Below the pieces are notes generated by a model, which saw only the letters and a list, made by a program, of their open reading frames with translations, had not been told where the DNA came from and did not search any database. This document shows, in pieces, positions 43,066 to 52,028 of a stretch of 64,000 nucleotides of DNA; positions within the stretch are counted from its first letter, which is position 1; every line of letters starts with the position of its first letter. The stretch covers positions 310,001 to 374,000 of the forward strand of contig CAWCUU010000004.1 in assembly GCA_963798855.1 (NCBI GenBank), in the 5' to 3' direction. The translations under genes were made by a program, and so were the position numbers. Source of the DNA: CAWCUU01 sp963798855. Lineage in GTDB: Bacteria; Gemmatimonadota; Gemmatimonadetes; Longimicrobiales; RSA9.

Positions 43066-43565
43066 GATCGGTTCGATGGTTCGTCGTGCGACCGGTCGCC
43101 GGAAGCCGGCTCGGGAACCTGCGGGTCCTGGCCCAGCTCCACGTCGCGGATGTGCTGGCTCAGCATCCACTGCTGTCCGAACGGGTCTCTGAGTCGACCC
43201 GCGCGGTCGCCGTAGAACTGGTCCTCCAGCGGGTAGATCACCTCCGCCCCGGCATCGACCGCGCGGCGCCAGACCGCGTCCACGTCCTCCCAATACGTCG
43301 CCATGATCGCGCTGACGCGTCCGCCGAGCGAGTCCGGCGAGGCCGCCGGCGCGCCGTTGTCCGCTTCCTCCGAGATCATTACGACGGAGCCGCCGATGCG
43401 AACCTCCGCGTGGACCATCTGGCCGCTCGGCAAGATGAACCGCTCCCCGAGCTCCTCCGCGCCGAACGCGCGGCGGTAGAAGTCGATCGCCGCCGCGCCG
43501 TCGCGGACGACGAGGCGCGGCGTAACCGTGCCGAGGTGCTCCGGGATCGGATTGGGTGTCGTCAT
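43062..43565 (-). CDS. VOC/PhnB-like (glyoxalase fold) protein
   Basis: 167 residues from ATG 43565. TVTPRLVVRDGAAAIDFYRR and AFGAEELGERF are the standard opening of PhnB/YdcJ-like glyoxalase-fold proteins, followed by MVHAEVRIGGSVVMISEEA, DVDAVWRRAVDAGAEVIYPL, then DRAGRLRDPFGQQW. Metal-binding His/Glu of true glyoxalase I are not all obvious; antibiotic-sequestering and 3-demethylubiquinone-methyltransferase-like roles are alternatives. The C-terminal 25 residues are polar and unlike the family. It is coupled to trpS. Confidence 0.88.
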   Translation of the reverse strand: MTTPNPIPEHLGTVTPRLVVRDGAAAIDFYRRAFGAEELGERFILPSGQMVHAEVRIGGSVVMISEEADNGAPAASPDSLGGRVSAIMATYWEDVDAVWRRAVDAGAEVIYPLEDQFYGDRAGRLRDPFGQQWMLSQHIRDVELGQDPQVPEPASGDRSHDEPSNRS

Positions 43566-43651
43566 GACGTCATGGTGAGGGGAGCGGCACCTGGAGGCAA
43601 GGCGGGGTCGTTCGATCGGCGACGGCACCAGCGGATCGGCCCGCCGACCCA

Positions 43652-46114
43652 TCACCCGCCGACCGGGACCCACAGCAGCGCCACCTCGTCCACTGCGATG
43701 TCGTTCTTCTCGAGCCCGATCTTCACGGTCTCGATCCGCTCCGTCTTCGCGTCCCACTCGTCGACGATCCTCGCGAGCTCGTCGGCCAGCTCGTCCTCGA
43801 GATCGTGGATCTCGGCTTCCTGGTCGGTCTGGCGCTCCGCCGCTGATCGCAGCCGCTCCTCGGTGCGCCGGGTCATCGAACGCCGCGACGCGACCCCGGA
43901 AAGGCCGGAGGCAGTCGCGCGTCCGCGCAGGAACATCGAGATCAGCTTGCCGGCGCCGGCGACGATCTCCTGCTGCCGACGGGCGGACACGTCGACCTCG
44001 AGCTCGTGCACGCGGGCCTCGGCGCGGGCGAGTCCATCACGCAGGCGCTCGATGCGGCTCTGGTAGCGATCCTTCAGCCGCGCGGCGTCCTGGTCCGCGG
44101 CGTCGTGCGCGGCAAGGCGGCACCGTTCGGCGAACGCATCGCGCTCCTCGCCCAGTCGCGAGTACAGCTTCAGCTCCGGGTTGCGCAGCACGCTGATCTC
44201 GCGGCGTCGGTAGGCCTCCTCGGCGAGGTCTCGTCCCGCGTCGCGCCAGAACGCCGCGTCCGTGATCGGTGCGTCGCGCAGCGCGTAGCGGGCGCCTTCG
44301 GGCGGCCGGTCCCGCAAGTCGCGGTCGTCGTAGTCGACGTCGCGGCCGCTCGCCGCGTCGAATCGTGCGCCGAGCGGGAAGAAGACGCTCTCCCACTCTT
44401 CCATGTGCTGCACGTCGGCATGCGCATCATCGAACGTGAGGCGCAGACGCGCGACCACGGCAGGCTCGAGACGAAGCGCGCCCGGCGTCGCGCCGATGTC
44501 GCCCGCCCACGACGCGGCCGGATCCAGGTAGCGGACCGGGACGGAGCCCGGAACCTTGGGCGGGAGCGGCGTCTCGTCATCGGCCAGCGTCTTCTCCGAT
44601 GGCGACGCGGGTCCCGGCGAGGCGGCGCTCGTGGCCGGAGCCGGAGCCAGCGCGGCTGCCGCGCCACCCGTGCCCGAAGCCCCACTCTCGACCGACGTCG
44701 CTTCCGGGTCGGCTTCGGACCGCCGTTCCCGGGTCAGCCGCGCGACCTCCTCGCGGGTCAGACCGCCGCGCAGGTAGGACATCGCCCAACGGCTGGTGAA
44801 CACGACGGGCTCGGCCGACCGGGCGCTACGCAGCACGAACTCGCGCTTGCGGAGGTTGGTGAGCAGCGCATCGATCGCGTCCACGTCCACGGCACCGCTC
44901 GCGGACCGGAGGCCTTCGAGCACGCGCGCCTTGTCGCGCTCCGTCTGAAGCCTGCCGAGCATCCACGTGCCGGCGTTGGAGATGACCTTGTAGTCGAGGT
45001 CGACCGGGTTCTGCGTGGACACCACCATCCCGACTCCGTAGGCACGCGCCTGCTTGAAGATCGTGAGGATCGGCTTCTTCGTCGGCGGCTGAGCCGTCGG
45101 CGGGGCGAAGCCGAACATCTCGTCCATGTAGACGAGCAGGCGGAGGTCCGAGGTGCCCGACTGCTGCCGCATCCACGTGATCAGGCCCGTAAGCAGCAGC
45201 GTGACGACGAACTGTCGTTCCGCGTCCGAGAGGTGGGCGAGGTATACGATGGAAGCAGCGGGGCGGCCATCCGCCGCCCGCACCATGCCCTCGATGTCGA
45301 GCGGCCGTCCCTCGAGCCACGCCGCGAACGACGGAGAGGCCATCAGCCCGTTGAGTCGAAGCGCGAGCTCGCGCCGCTCCTTCTCCGGGTAGAAATCGTC
45401 CAGCGCGAACACGCCGAGCTTGCGGAGCGGCGGCGCCTGCACGAAGCGGATCAGGTCTCCGAGCTCCAGGTCTCGCCCGTCGCGCCACTGCTGCTCGATG
45501 ATGTTGGACAGCAGGATGTGCTCGCGGCTCGACAGCGGGTCCGCGTCAATGTCGGCGATCGTGAGCAGGCTCGAGACGAAGCCTTCGATCTGGTCGCGGA
45601 TCACTTCCGCCTCCCGCCCCCAGTCCGCCTTTGGCGCCCGGAGCGAGCCCAGCAGGCTCAGCGGCACGCCGGCTCCCGACCCCGGCGTGTACAGCGTGAA
45701 CGTCGCCGAATCGCGCAGCTTCTGGATGCGCTTCGGGCCAATGTCCCAGGATGCGAGCCCCTTTTTCCACGTCGCCGCGGTCAATGCGGCGAGCGTATCG
45801 ACGTCCACGCCTTCTCGCGCAGCCTCGGCCGGGTCCACCCACGGCTCGAAGTCCTCCGGGCGCAGCCCCGGGAAGTCCAGCAACAGGTTGCCCATGTCAC
45901 CCTTCGGGTCTAGCACCAGCACCGGCACGCCGGACAGCAGCGCCTCCTCCAGCAGCACGATGCCGAGCCCGGTCTTGCCCGACCCGGTCATCCCGACGAT
46001 CACGCCGTGCGTGGTCAGATCGTCCGGCGACTGCACCAGCGCCTCGCCCGTGCGCTCGCCGGTCGACGGATCCACCACACCGCCGAGGTACAGCCCGTCC
46101 CGTTCGTCGCTCAT
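43652..46114 (-). CDS. HerA-like ATP-binding protein (DUF853-type)
   Basis: 820 residues. P-loop GVIVGMTGSGKTGLGIVLLE (Walker A), PVLVLDPKGDMGNLL, a large insertion, then Walker B LLVYMDEMFGF and VGMVVSTQNPVDLDYKVI, the layout of HerA/DUF853 ATPases of the FtsK-HerA superfamily. The C-terminus is a long coiled coil (about 690-800: RYQSRIERLRDGLARAEARV). HerA proteins work with NurA in end resection; no NurA neighbour is here, and this subfamily's role is not known. A Pro/Ala-rich linker lies at about 455-510. Confidence 0.88.
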   Translation of the reverse strand: MSDERDGLYLGGVVDPSTGERTGEALVQSPDDLTTHGVIVGMTGSGKTGLGIVLLEEALLSGVPVLVLDPKGDMGNLLLDFPGLRPEDFEPWVDPAEAAREGVDVDTLAALTAATWKKGLASWDIGPKRIQKLRDSATFTLYTPGSGAGVPLSLLGSLRAPKADWGREAEVIRDQIEGFVSSLLTIADIDADPLSSREHILLSNIIEQQWRDGRDLELGDLIRFVQAPPLRKLGVFALDDFYPEKERRELALRLNGLMASPSFAAWLEGRPLDIEGMVRAADGRPAASIVYLAHLSDAERQFVVTLLLTGLITWMRQQSGTSDLRLLVYMDEMFGFAPPTAQPPTKKPILTIFKQARAYGVGMVVSTQNPVDLDYKVISNAGTWMLGRLQTERDKARVLEGLRSASGAVDVDAIDALLTNLRKREFVLRSARSAEPVVFTSRWAMSYLRGGLTREEVARLTRERRSEADPEATSVESGASGTGGAAAALAPAPATSAASPGPASPSEKTLADDETPLPPKVPGSVPVRYLDPAASWAGDIGATPGALRLEPAVVARLRLTFDDAHADVQHMEEWESVFFPLGARFDAASGRDVDYDDRDLRDRPPEGARYALRDAPITDAAFWRDAGRDLAEEAYRRREISVLRNPELKLYSRLGEERDAFAERCRLAAHDAADQDAARLKDRYQSRIERLRDGLARAEARVHELEVDVSARRQQEIVAGAGKLISMFLRGRATASGLSGVASRRSMTRRTEERLRSAAERQTDQEAEIHDLEDELADELARIVDEWDAKTERIETVKIGLEKNDIAVDEVALLWVPVGG

Positions 46115-46232
46115 ACGCTCGCTCGCTCGAGGCTTTCGGGTTCAGCGGAGGCACCCTCGTCGGCCTTCGCCGCGTACGCAACGCTACCGCCCGACCCACG
46201 ACTCCGCCAAGACCCGGCCTCGCCCCGCAGCG

Positions 46233-46344
46233 AGCACCTCGCCGTGAGCGCCTCGCAGCAAGCGCCTCGCCGTCAGCGCCTCGCCGTCAGCGCCTCGGGG
46301 TAAGCGCCTCGCCGTCAGCGCCTCGCCGTCAGCGCCTCTTGTTC
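46233..46344. repeat. 14-bp tandem repeat, eight units (locus A)
   Basis: Eight consecutive 14-bp units, consensus AGCGCCTCGCCGTC, in exact phase at 46233, 46247, 46261, 46275, 46289, 46303, 46317 and 46331; four are perfect. It fills the 302-bp gap between the divergent HerA-like and TolB/TPR genes. The same unit family recurs at 51902-52025. Confidence 0.9.
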
Positions 46345-46416
46345 ACGACGTCGACGCCGCGGCATCTTGCTCGCGGCGTGACGTCTCCTGCTGCGCCGGC
46401 CTCCTCACGACCGTCC

Positions 46417-48159
46417 ATGCCGAGCTTGCGCCCGAACCGGATCCAATCACTGTTCCGCGAGCTGAGGCGGCGACGCGTGTTCCGCGTCCTCGCCGTCTAC
46501 GTCGTGGGGGCGTTCGCCACACTGCAAGGCGCCGACATCCTGGTGCCCGCGCTTCATCTGCCGGAGTGGACCATGACGGCGCTGGTCGGGCTGGCGATCG
46601 TCGGGCTACCGGTCGCGATCGCGCTCTCCTGGATCTTCGACATCGTGCCGGGCGGTATCGAGCGGACACGGAGCGAGGCGGACGCGGTGCTCCGCGAGTC
46701 CGTGGCACGTCCGGAGCTTGATGCCGCCCCGGCACGCGGCGCGGCTCCCGACCGCGGCGCGCGGAGTGCACCGCCGGCTGCCGCCTCGAGAGCCTGCATC
46801 GCGGTCGTGCCATTCCTGAACCTGAGCGCGGACGAGGAGAACGACGTGTTCGCCAATGGCATCACCGAGGACGTCATCGCGCACCTGTCGAAGATCAGCG
46901 CGTTGAAGGTGATCTCACGTACGTCGGTGATGCCGTTCAAGGAGCGGAAGCAGAGTCTGCGGGAGATCGGCGCGGCGCTCGGAGCCGGCACGCTGCTGGA
47001 CGGGAGCGTCCGCCGGGTCGGCGACCGGGTACGGATCGTCGCGAAGCTCGTCGACGTCGAGGGCGACCGTCATCTGTGGGCCGAGACCTACGACCGCGAG
47101 CTGACGGACATCTTCGCGATCCAGACGGACGTCGCCCTGCACATCGCTGCGGCGCTGAGGGCGGAGCTCTCGTCCGACGAGCAGAGCCGGATCCGCAAGC
47201 AGCCGACCACGAATCTGCGGGCGTACCAGCTGTACATGCAGGGCCGCCACTGGTTCATCCGCTACACGCCGACCTCAATGAAGCGGGCGATCGAGTATTT
47301 CAACCGGGCGATCGCGGACGATCCGGAGTACGCACCGGCGCACGCCGCGGTGGGCATGGCGTACGCGGAGCTGGCGGAGACGGGCGCGATCGCGACCGAC
47401 GTCGCTCGCCACCGCGCGGTCGAGGCCGCGGGGCACGCCGTGCGCCTCGATCCCGCGCTGGGCGAAGCCCATTGCCTGCTCGCGCACCTCAAGGCCCTCT
47501 GGGAGTTCGATTGGGACGGCGCCGAGGACGAGTTCCGCCGGGCGATCGAGCTGTCACCTAGCAGCGCGGACGCCTACGATCTCTACGGTCGGTTGTGCGC
47601 GGCGCTGGAGCGCTTCGACGAGGCGCTCGTCCTGCAGCGGAAGGCCCAGGAGCTCGATCCGCTCGCGCACCGGCTCGACGTCGCGACCACGCTACTGCGC
47701 GCCGGCCGCTACGCCGAGGCCGAGGTGGAGGCGGCGCACGCGCTCGATTTCGACCCGGAGCACGACCGCGCCCACGCGACGCTCGGATGGGCCTACTTCA
47801 AGCAGGGCAGGACAGAGGCGGGGCTGGCGGAGCTGGAGCGCGCGGTGGACCTATCACCCGACAACACTCAGTGGCTCGCGCAGCTCGGCCAGGCACTCGC
47901 GCTCGCCGGCAGGACCGAGGATGCGCGCGAGATCCTGCATCGCCTCGAGGCTCGGGATACCTCCGGCTTCATCACACCGTACCACATCGCGTTCGTGTAC
48001 ACGGGCCTCGGCGAGCACGACCGCGCGCTCGACCTGCTGGAACAGGCTTTCGAGGAGCGCGCCTCGGCCGTGTACGGAATCAAGGGTTCGTTCCTGTTCG
48101 CCCCGCTCCGCCAGCACCCGCGCTTCCAGGCGCTGCTCGAGAAGATCAACGCGGCGTAG
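46417..48159 (+). CDS. TolB-like/TPR membrane protein
   Basis: 580 residues from ATG 46417 (MPSLRPNRIQSLFRELRRRR). Two membrane helices (about 22-43 and 53-76: VFRVLAVYVVGAFATLQG, LAIVGLPVAIALSWIFDIV), then a TolB-like domain (about 118-250: CIAVVPFLNLSADEENDVFA, VISRTSVMPFKERKQSLR, LLDGSVRRVGDRVRI, LWAETYDRE), then TPRs (YFNRAIADDPEYAPAHAAVG). The C-terminal motif GIKGSFLFAPLR is shared with the decayed copy at 51735-51889. No DNA-binding domain is seen. Convergent with the WD40 gene with 14 bp overlap. Confidence 0.82.
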   Translation: MPSLRPNRIQSLFRELRRRRVFRVLAVYVVGAFATLQGADILVPALHLPEWTMTALVGLAIVGLPVAIALSWIFDIVPGGIERTRSEADAVLRESVARPELDAAPARGAAPDRGARSAPPAAASRACIAVVPFLNLSADEENDVFANGITEDVIAHLSKISALKVISRTSVMPFKERKQSLREIGAALGAGTLLDGSVRRVGDRVRIVAKLVDVEGDRHLWAETYDRELTDIFAIQTDVALHIAAALRAELSSDEQSRIRKQPTTNLRAYQLYMQGRHWFIRYTPTSMKRAIEYFNRAIADDPEYAPAHAAVGMAYAELAETGAIATDVARHRAVEAAGHAVRLDPALGEAHCLLAHLKALWEFDWDGAEDEFRRAIELSPSSADAYDLYGRLCAALERFDEALVLQRKAQELDPLAHRLDVATTLLRAGRYAEAEVEAAHALDFDPEHDRAHATLGWAYFKQGRTEAGLAELERAVDLSPDNTQWLAQLGQALALAGRTEDAREILHRLEARDTSGFITPYHIAFVYTGLGEHDRALDLLEQAFEERASAVYGIKGSFLFAPLRQHPRFQALLEKINAA

Positions 48160-50245
48160 GTTCTCCAGGGGCGTCGTGGAGCACGCGCACGGTCCCGTCC
48201 AGCGGCACCAGCACCAGATCGTTTCCTCGCGTCCAGCCGACCGACCACGCCGCCGCGGTGTGCGGCAGCCGCAGCAACACGTCGCCGCTACGCGCATCCC
48301 AAAGCTCGAAGGTGTTTCCGGAGAGCGCGGATGCGAGACGGCTGCCGTCGCGCGAATACGCCAGTCGCTGGACTGCGGCGGAGCGCTCGGCCATGTCCAC
48401 CTTCCACGCGCGACGTGCCAGGTCCCGGATGCGGACGGAACGACCGAGCGCCACCGCCAGGACCGAGCCGTCGGGGCGGAAGGCGAGGACGGGAGTGCCC
48501 TCGTCGCCGACCTCCAGCACGTCCGACAGCGTTCCCGACGGCGCATCCCACAGCCGCACCTTGCCGTCGGCGGACGTGACAGCCAGCCGTCCGTCCGGAC
48601 TCCATGCGACGGCTCCGACCTCCGCGCCGCCCTCGGCGAGCGTCGCGACGGCCTCGCCGCCGGGCACGCTCCACACCCCTACCGATGCGCCGCCGGTCGG
48701 CGCAGCCAGCAGCGTCCCGTCGGGGCTGAACGCGACGCTCTCCAGCTGCTCGTCGGCGTCCAGCAGCTCCGCGACCGACGCCCCGGTCGCGGCGTCCCAA
48801 AGCACCACGCGGCCGTCGCTGCCGGTGGACGCGATCCAGCGACCGTCGGGGCTCCACCCAGCGCCGATCGCGGCACGCTCGTGCGCCCGCCACACCCGGA
48901 TCTCGGCACCCGTCGCGGCGTCGAGGATCCGCAGCCACCCTTCCCACGTCGCGACGACCGCCCTCCGCTCCGACGGATCGAACGCAACGCAATAGACCGT
49001 CTGCGGCACCCGCCAGACGGTGCGGGCCGCGTCCGGTGCGTCCGCGTCCCAGGCGCGCACCGCGCCGTCAGCCCCTCCGGTATACAGGCGCTGGCCGGCG
49101 CCTCCGGCCGCCACGGTGTTGATCGCGCGCAGGTGGCCGTGGACCGCCGCGAGCTCCGCGCCCGTCTCCACGTTCCACACGCGCAGGGTCAGGTCTTCGC
49201 CGACCGTGACGAGCCGCCGGCCGTCCGGCAGGTACGTCACATCGTTCAGCGAACGGATGGCTCCCTCCGCGGGCGAATGGAACGTGCGCACGACGGCCCG
49301 CCGCCCGAGGTCCCAAATGCGGGCGCGGCCATCCGCGTACGCAACGGCGAGCTGGCTGCCATCGGGCGAGAACTCGAGGTCGTTGATGCGCTTGTAGTCC
49401 GGCGATTCCGGCGGCGGCAGTACCACCGGCTCCTTCCAGGTCCGCGTGTCCCAGAGGACCAGATTCCAGTCCCAGGTGCCGCCGACCAGCACGGCGCCGT
49501 CCGGGCTGAAGGCGAGGGACGGGATCGGATAGCCGCCGTGCTCGAGGTGCCGTATCCGGTCGCCCGTCACCGCGTCCCACACGTCGAGCGTGCCCCAGAC
49601 CCCCCGCTCCGGGGTGCGGTCCCACGAGCCGACCGCGAGCCAACGGTCGTCGGGGCTCCATGCGACCCCAGCCACGCCCTTTCCATCGCCCTGCAGCACC
49701 TTGAGCGGCTCGCCCGACCGCGGATCCCAGACCCGCACCGAACCGTCGGAGGAGGCCGTCGCCAGGCGACGCCCATCGGCTGAGAACGCAGGCGACCACG
49801 AGGCAGCGGTGTGACCCTCCAGCGTTCTCACCACCGCCAGCGACATCGCGTCGAGAAGCACGACCGGCCCATCGCGCGTCCCGACCGCGACCGTCGCACC
49901 ATCGGGGGCGACCGTAATGTCCGTGATCGCGCCGTGCCGGAGCACCACGCGACCCGTGCTCTGGTCGGCCAGCATCGAGAGGTGTCGCCACTCCCACCCG
50001 CGGTGCTCGGCCGGCGCCTCGGCGAGCCAGTGCACCGCCCGATCCGTCTCGTGGAGCCGAAGGCTGAGGTCCGCGGCCGCGAGTGATGCCAGGTAAAGCG
50101 GACGCGAGTCCCGCGTCTGCACGCGCGGCGGGTCGAGGCTTGGCGACGGCCGGCCCGGCGGCCCGCAGCCGGCGAGCAGGACACAGGCGGCGAGCCGGTA
50201 AACCCGTCGCGCCCCGCGCGCCTGGGCGACGAATCCCTCGCTCAT
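48146..50245 (-). CDS. WD40-repeat lipoprotein
   Basis: 699 residues. The N-terminus has a lipoprotein signal (YRLAACVLLAGCGPP, lipobox LAGC). After a short helical part (RGWEWRHLSMLADQS) come about 13-14 WD40 blades with the GH...WSPDG...DG.VR.WD pattern (HTAASWSPAFSADGRRLATA, SSDGSVRVWDPRSG, and so on), enough for two propellers. A scaffold without catalytic motif, probably at the outer membrane. ATG 50245 overlaps the stop of the ankyrin gene by 4 bp. Its 3' end overlaps the convergent TPR gene. Confidence 0.88.
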   Translation of the reverse strand: MSEGFVAQARGARRVYRLAACVLLAGCGPPGRPSPSLDPPRVQTRDSRPLYLASLAAADLSLRLHETDRAVHWLAEAPAEHRGWEWRHLSMLADQSTGRVVLRHGAITDITVAPDGATVAVGTRDGPVVLLDAMSLAVVRTLEGHTAASWSPAFSADGRRLATASSDGSVRVWDPRSGEPLKVLQGDGKGVAGVAWSPDDRWLAVGSWDRTPERGVWGTLDVWDAVTGDRIRHLEHGGYPIPSLAFSPDGAVLVGGTWDWNLVLWDTRTWKEPVVLPPPESPDYKRINDLEFSPDGSQLAVAYADGRARIWDLGRRAVVRTFHSPAEGAIRSLNDVTYLPDGRRLVTVGEDLTLRVWNVETGAELAAVHGHLRAINTVAAGGAGQRLYTGGADGAVRAWDADAPDAARTVWRVPQTVYCVAFDPSERRAVVATWEGWLRILDAATGAEIRVWRAHERAAIGAGWSPDGRWIASTGSDGRVVLWDAATGASVAELLDADEQLESVAFSPDGTLLAAPTGGASVGVWSVPGGEAVATLAEGGAEVGAVAWSPDGRLAVTSADGKVRLWDAPSGTLSDVLEVGDEGTPVLAFRPDGSVLAVALGRSVRIRDLARRAWKVDMAERSAAVQRLAYSRDGSRLASALSGNTFELWDARSGDVLLRLPHTAAAWSVGWTRGNDLVLVPLDGTVRVLHDAPGEPTPR

Positions 50246-51570
50246 GATGCTCCCTCCTCGCGCGCCTGCACGACGTTCCGAACCCCGGCGTGCGCGGGCC
50301 GGTGATCGTCGCTCGTCAGTCGCGCGCCCGCCTCCAGCAGCGCTCGCATCGCGTCCTCGTAGTCGCCGTCCGCGTCCGCCACGTAATCCGCGCCGAACGC
50401 CGCCCAGCCGACCGGCGTCGAGCCGTGCTCCCGATCGCGGAGCTCGAAGTCGGCTCCGGCACGGAGGAGCTCGCGCACGATCCGGGCGCGCCCGTGGATC
50501 GCGGCGTGGTGCAGCGCCGAGGCACCACCCTCATCGGCCGCGTCGACCGGTAAGCCGGCCGCGAGACACGCCCGGACAATGTCCGCGTGACCCCGCGCGG
50601 CGCCGCGAGGCAGCAGCTCGGCGTCCTCCGTTGCGAGCGACACCAGCACCCCTTGAGAGGAAAGCGCCCGCGCCCCCTCGACGTCGCCGCGGCCGCACGC
50701 CGCCATCAGCCGGTCCGCCGGCGAAAGCGGCTCGGGCTCGGCGCCGCACTCCTCCAGCAGATTCGTGAGCTCGCCGAACCCGCCGCGCACCGCCAGCAGC
50801 CAGGGCGTGCGACCGTCCGCACGCCGAGCGTTCACTTCGGCACCACGGTCGAGGAGTAGCTGCAGGACCGAAGTGGCCTGACCACGCCTCACCGCCGCAT
50901 GCAGCGACGTCTCCCGTTCGCGGCCGCACCGCGCGTTCGGATCGGCCCCGTGGTCCAGCAGCCAGAGCAACCCCTGCCTGACTCGTGGCATCCGCTCGAC
51001 GTCCCAGTAGCGCAGCAGGAAGTAGAGCGGCGTGTTCCCCCACTCGCCGGTCGCGTTCAGCTCCACGCCGAATTCGAGCAGCAGCTCGAGCGCCTCCTCG
51101 TGGAAGGCCTCCGCGGCGTGAAAGATGGACTCACCGTCCGTAGCCTCGGCGCCCGCCTCCAACAGCAGTCTCGCGATTTGCGGAACGTTGCGCGCTCCGG
51201 TCACTGCGTAGAGCGCGGGAAGGCCGTTGCGGCCATCACGTGCGTTGGGATCGGCGCCGGCGTCGAGTAGCATTCGAGCGGATGCCCGCAGGCCGGCGTT
51301 GCGATCGGGGCTCTCCCCGTGGTACGGCGAGTGGCAGAGCCAGAGCAGGGGCTCACCCGCCAGGTCGCCGGCGCGTACCCTGACGCGCCGGGGGTCCAGG
51401 GCGATGAGCCGGCGCACAGCGGGTTCGTCGCCGAGCACCGCTGCGGCGTGCAGGCTGGTGGCAGCGACGTCCGGATGGGCGCGCAGCACCGCGGTCGCGC
51501 TCGCGGAATCGCCGCTCGCGGCCGCCGCGAGGAACGCCTCGGCCGACGCGGATCTTGCGGGTGCGTCCAT
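50242..51570 (-). CDS. Ankyrin-repeat protein
   Basis: 442 residues from ATG 51570. About 11 ankyrin repeats run through the whole chain (AARMLLDAGADPNARDGRNG-like units: ARLLLEAGAEATDGES, LLDRGAEVNARRADGRTPWL, SALHHAAIHGRARIVRELL, AMRALLEAGARL). There is no signal peptide, so cytoplasmic. Ankyrin arrays bind proteins; the partner is unknown. It is the first gene of a two-gene operon with the WD40 lipoprotein (ATGA overlap), so two repeat-scaffold proteins are made together but sent to different compartments. Confidence 0.88.
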   Translation of the reverse strand: MDAPARSASAEAFLAAAASGDSASATAVLRAHPDVAATSLHAAAVLGDEPAVRRLIALDPRRVRVRAGDLAGEPLLWLCHSPYHGESPDRNAGLRASARMLLDAGADPNARDGRNGLPALYAVTGARNVPQIARLLLEAGAEATDGESIFHAAEAFHEEALELLLEFGVELNATGEWGNTPLYFLLRYWDVERMPRVRQGLLWLLDHGADPNARCGRERETSLHAAVRRGQATSVLQLLLDRGAEVNARRADGRTPWLLAVRGGFGELTNLLEECGAEPEPLSPADRLMAACGRGDVEGARALSSQGVLVSLATEDAELLPRGAARGHADIVRACLAAGLPVDAADEGGASALHHAAIHGRARIVRELLRAGADFELRDREHGSTPVGWAAFGADYVADADGDYEDAMRALLEAGARLTSDDHRPAHAGVRNVVQAREEGAS

Positions 51571-51734
51571 GGGCCCTCCATTTGCCGCGTTCGCGCGAGC
51601 GGCTCGCCCCGCACCGACCCGATCGCGACGATCGTGTCGATTCTCGCATGGGGCACCGCCGCCGGCAACTCGCAAAGCGCAGCCGGGCCCGGCCGGCCGC
51701 CGAGCGCTCTCACTCGACGGCCGGCGGCGGGAGG

Positions 51735-51889
51735 CACGAGGAGGCGCGCCGGATCCTCCACCAGCTCGAGGCGCGCGGATCAAGGGATCGTTCCTGTTCG
51801 CGCCGCTGCGGTCGAACCCCAGGTTCCAGGCGCCGCTGCGGTCGAACCCCAGGTTCCAGGCGCCGCTGCGGAGGATGAACCTGGCCTGA
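51735..51889 (+). pseudogene. 3' remnant of a TolB/TPR gene
   Basis: HEEARRILHQLEAR (frame 3) corresponds to the EDAREILHRLEAR segment of the intact TPR protein at 46417-48159. From 51779, in frame 2, IKGSFLFAPLRSNPRFQAPL continues to RRMNLA and TGA 51887-51889, matching its C-terminus. About 40 codons between the two are deleted. A 30-bp unit in the remnant (51801-51830) is repeated at 51831-51860, doubling the SNPRFQAPLR segment. Confidence 0.7.
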
Positions 51890-51901
51890 CCCCTCACAGT
51901 G

Positions 51902-52025
51902 AGCGCCTGCATTGAGCGCCTCGAAGTCAGCGCCTGCAGTGAGCGCCTCGAAGTCAGCGCCTGCAGTGAGCGCCTCGCCGTCAGCGCCTCGAAGTCAGCG
52001 CCTCGCCGTCAGCGCCCCGACGTTC
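51902..52025. repeat. 13/14-bp tandem repeat, nine units (locus B)
   Basis: Nine units of the family AGCGCCTC(GCC/GAA)GTC, two of them the same as the consensus at 46233-46344, others AGCGCCTGCAGTG (13 bp) alternating with AGCGCCTCGAAGTC. They lie between the TPR-gene remnant and the stop of the ADOP permease. Confidence 0.88.
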
Positions 52026-52028
52026 CTC

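Noticed and set aside
46233..46344. CRISPR array
   Set aside because: Units of 14 bp are directly adjacent with no spacers, and no cas gene is present.
47921..49783. 620-residue plus-strand frame opposite the WD40 gene
   Set aside because: The WD40 repeats on the minus strand are unmistakable; the plus frame is a shadow with repetitive composition mirroring the blades.
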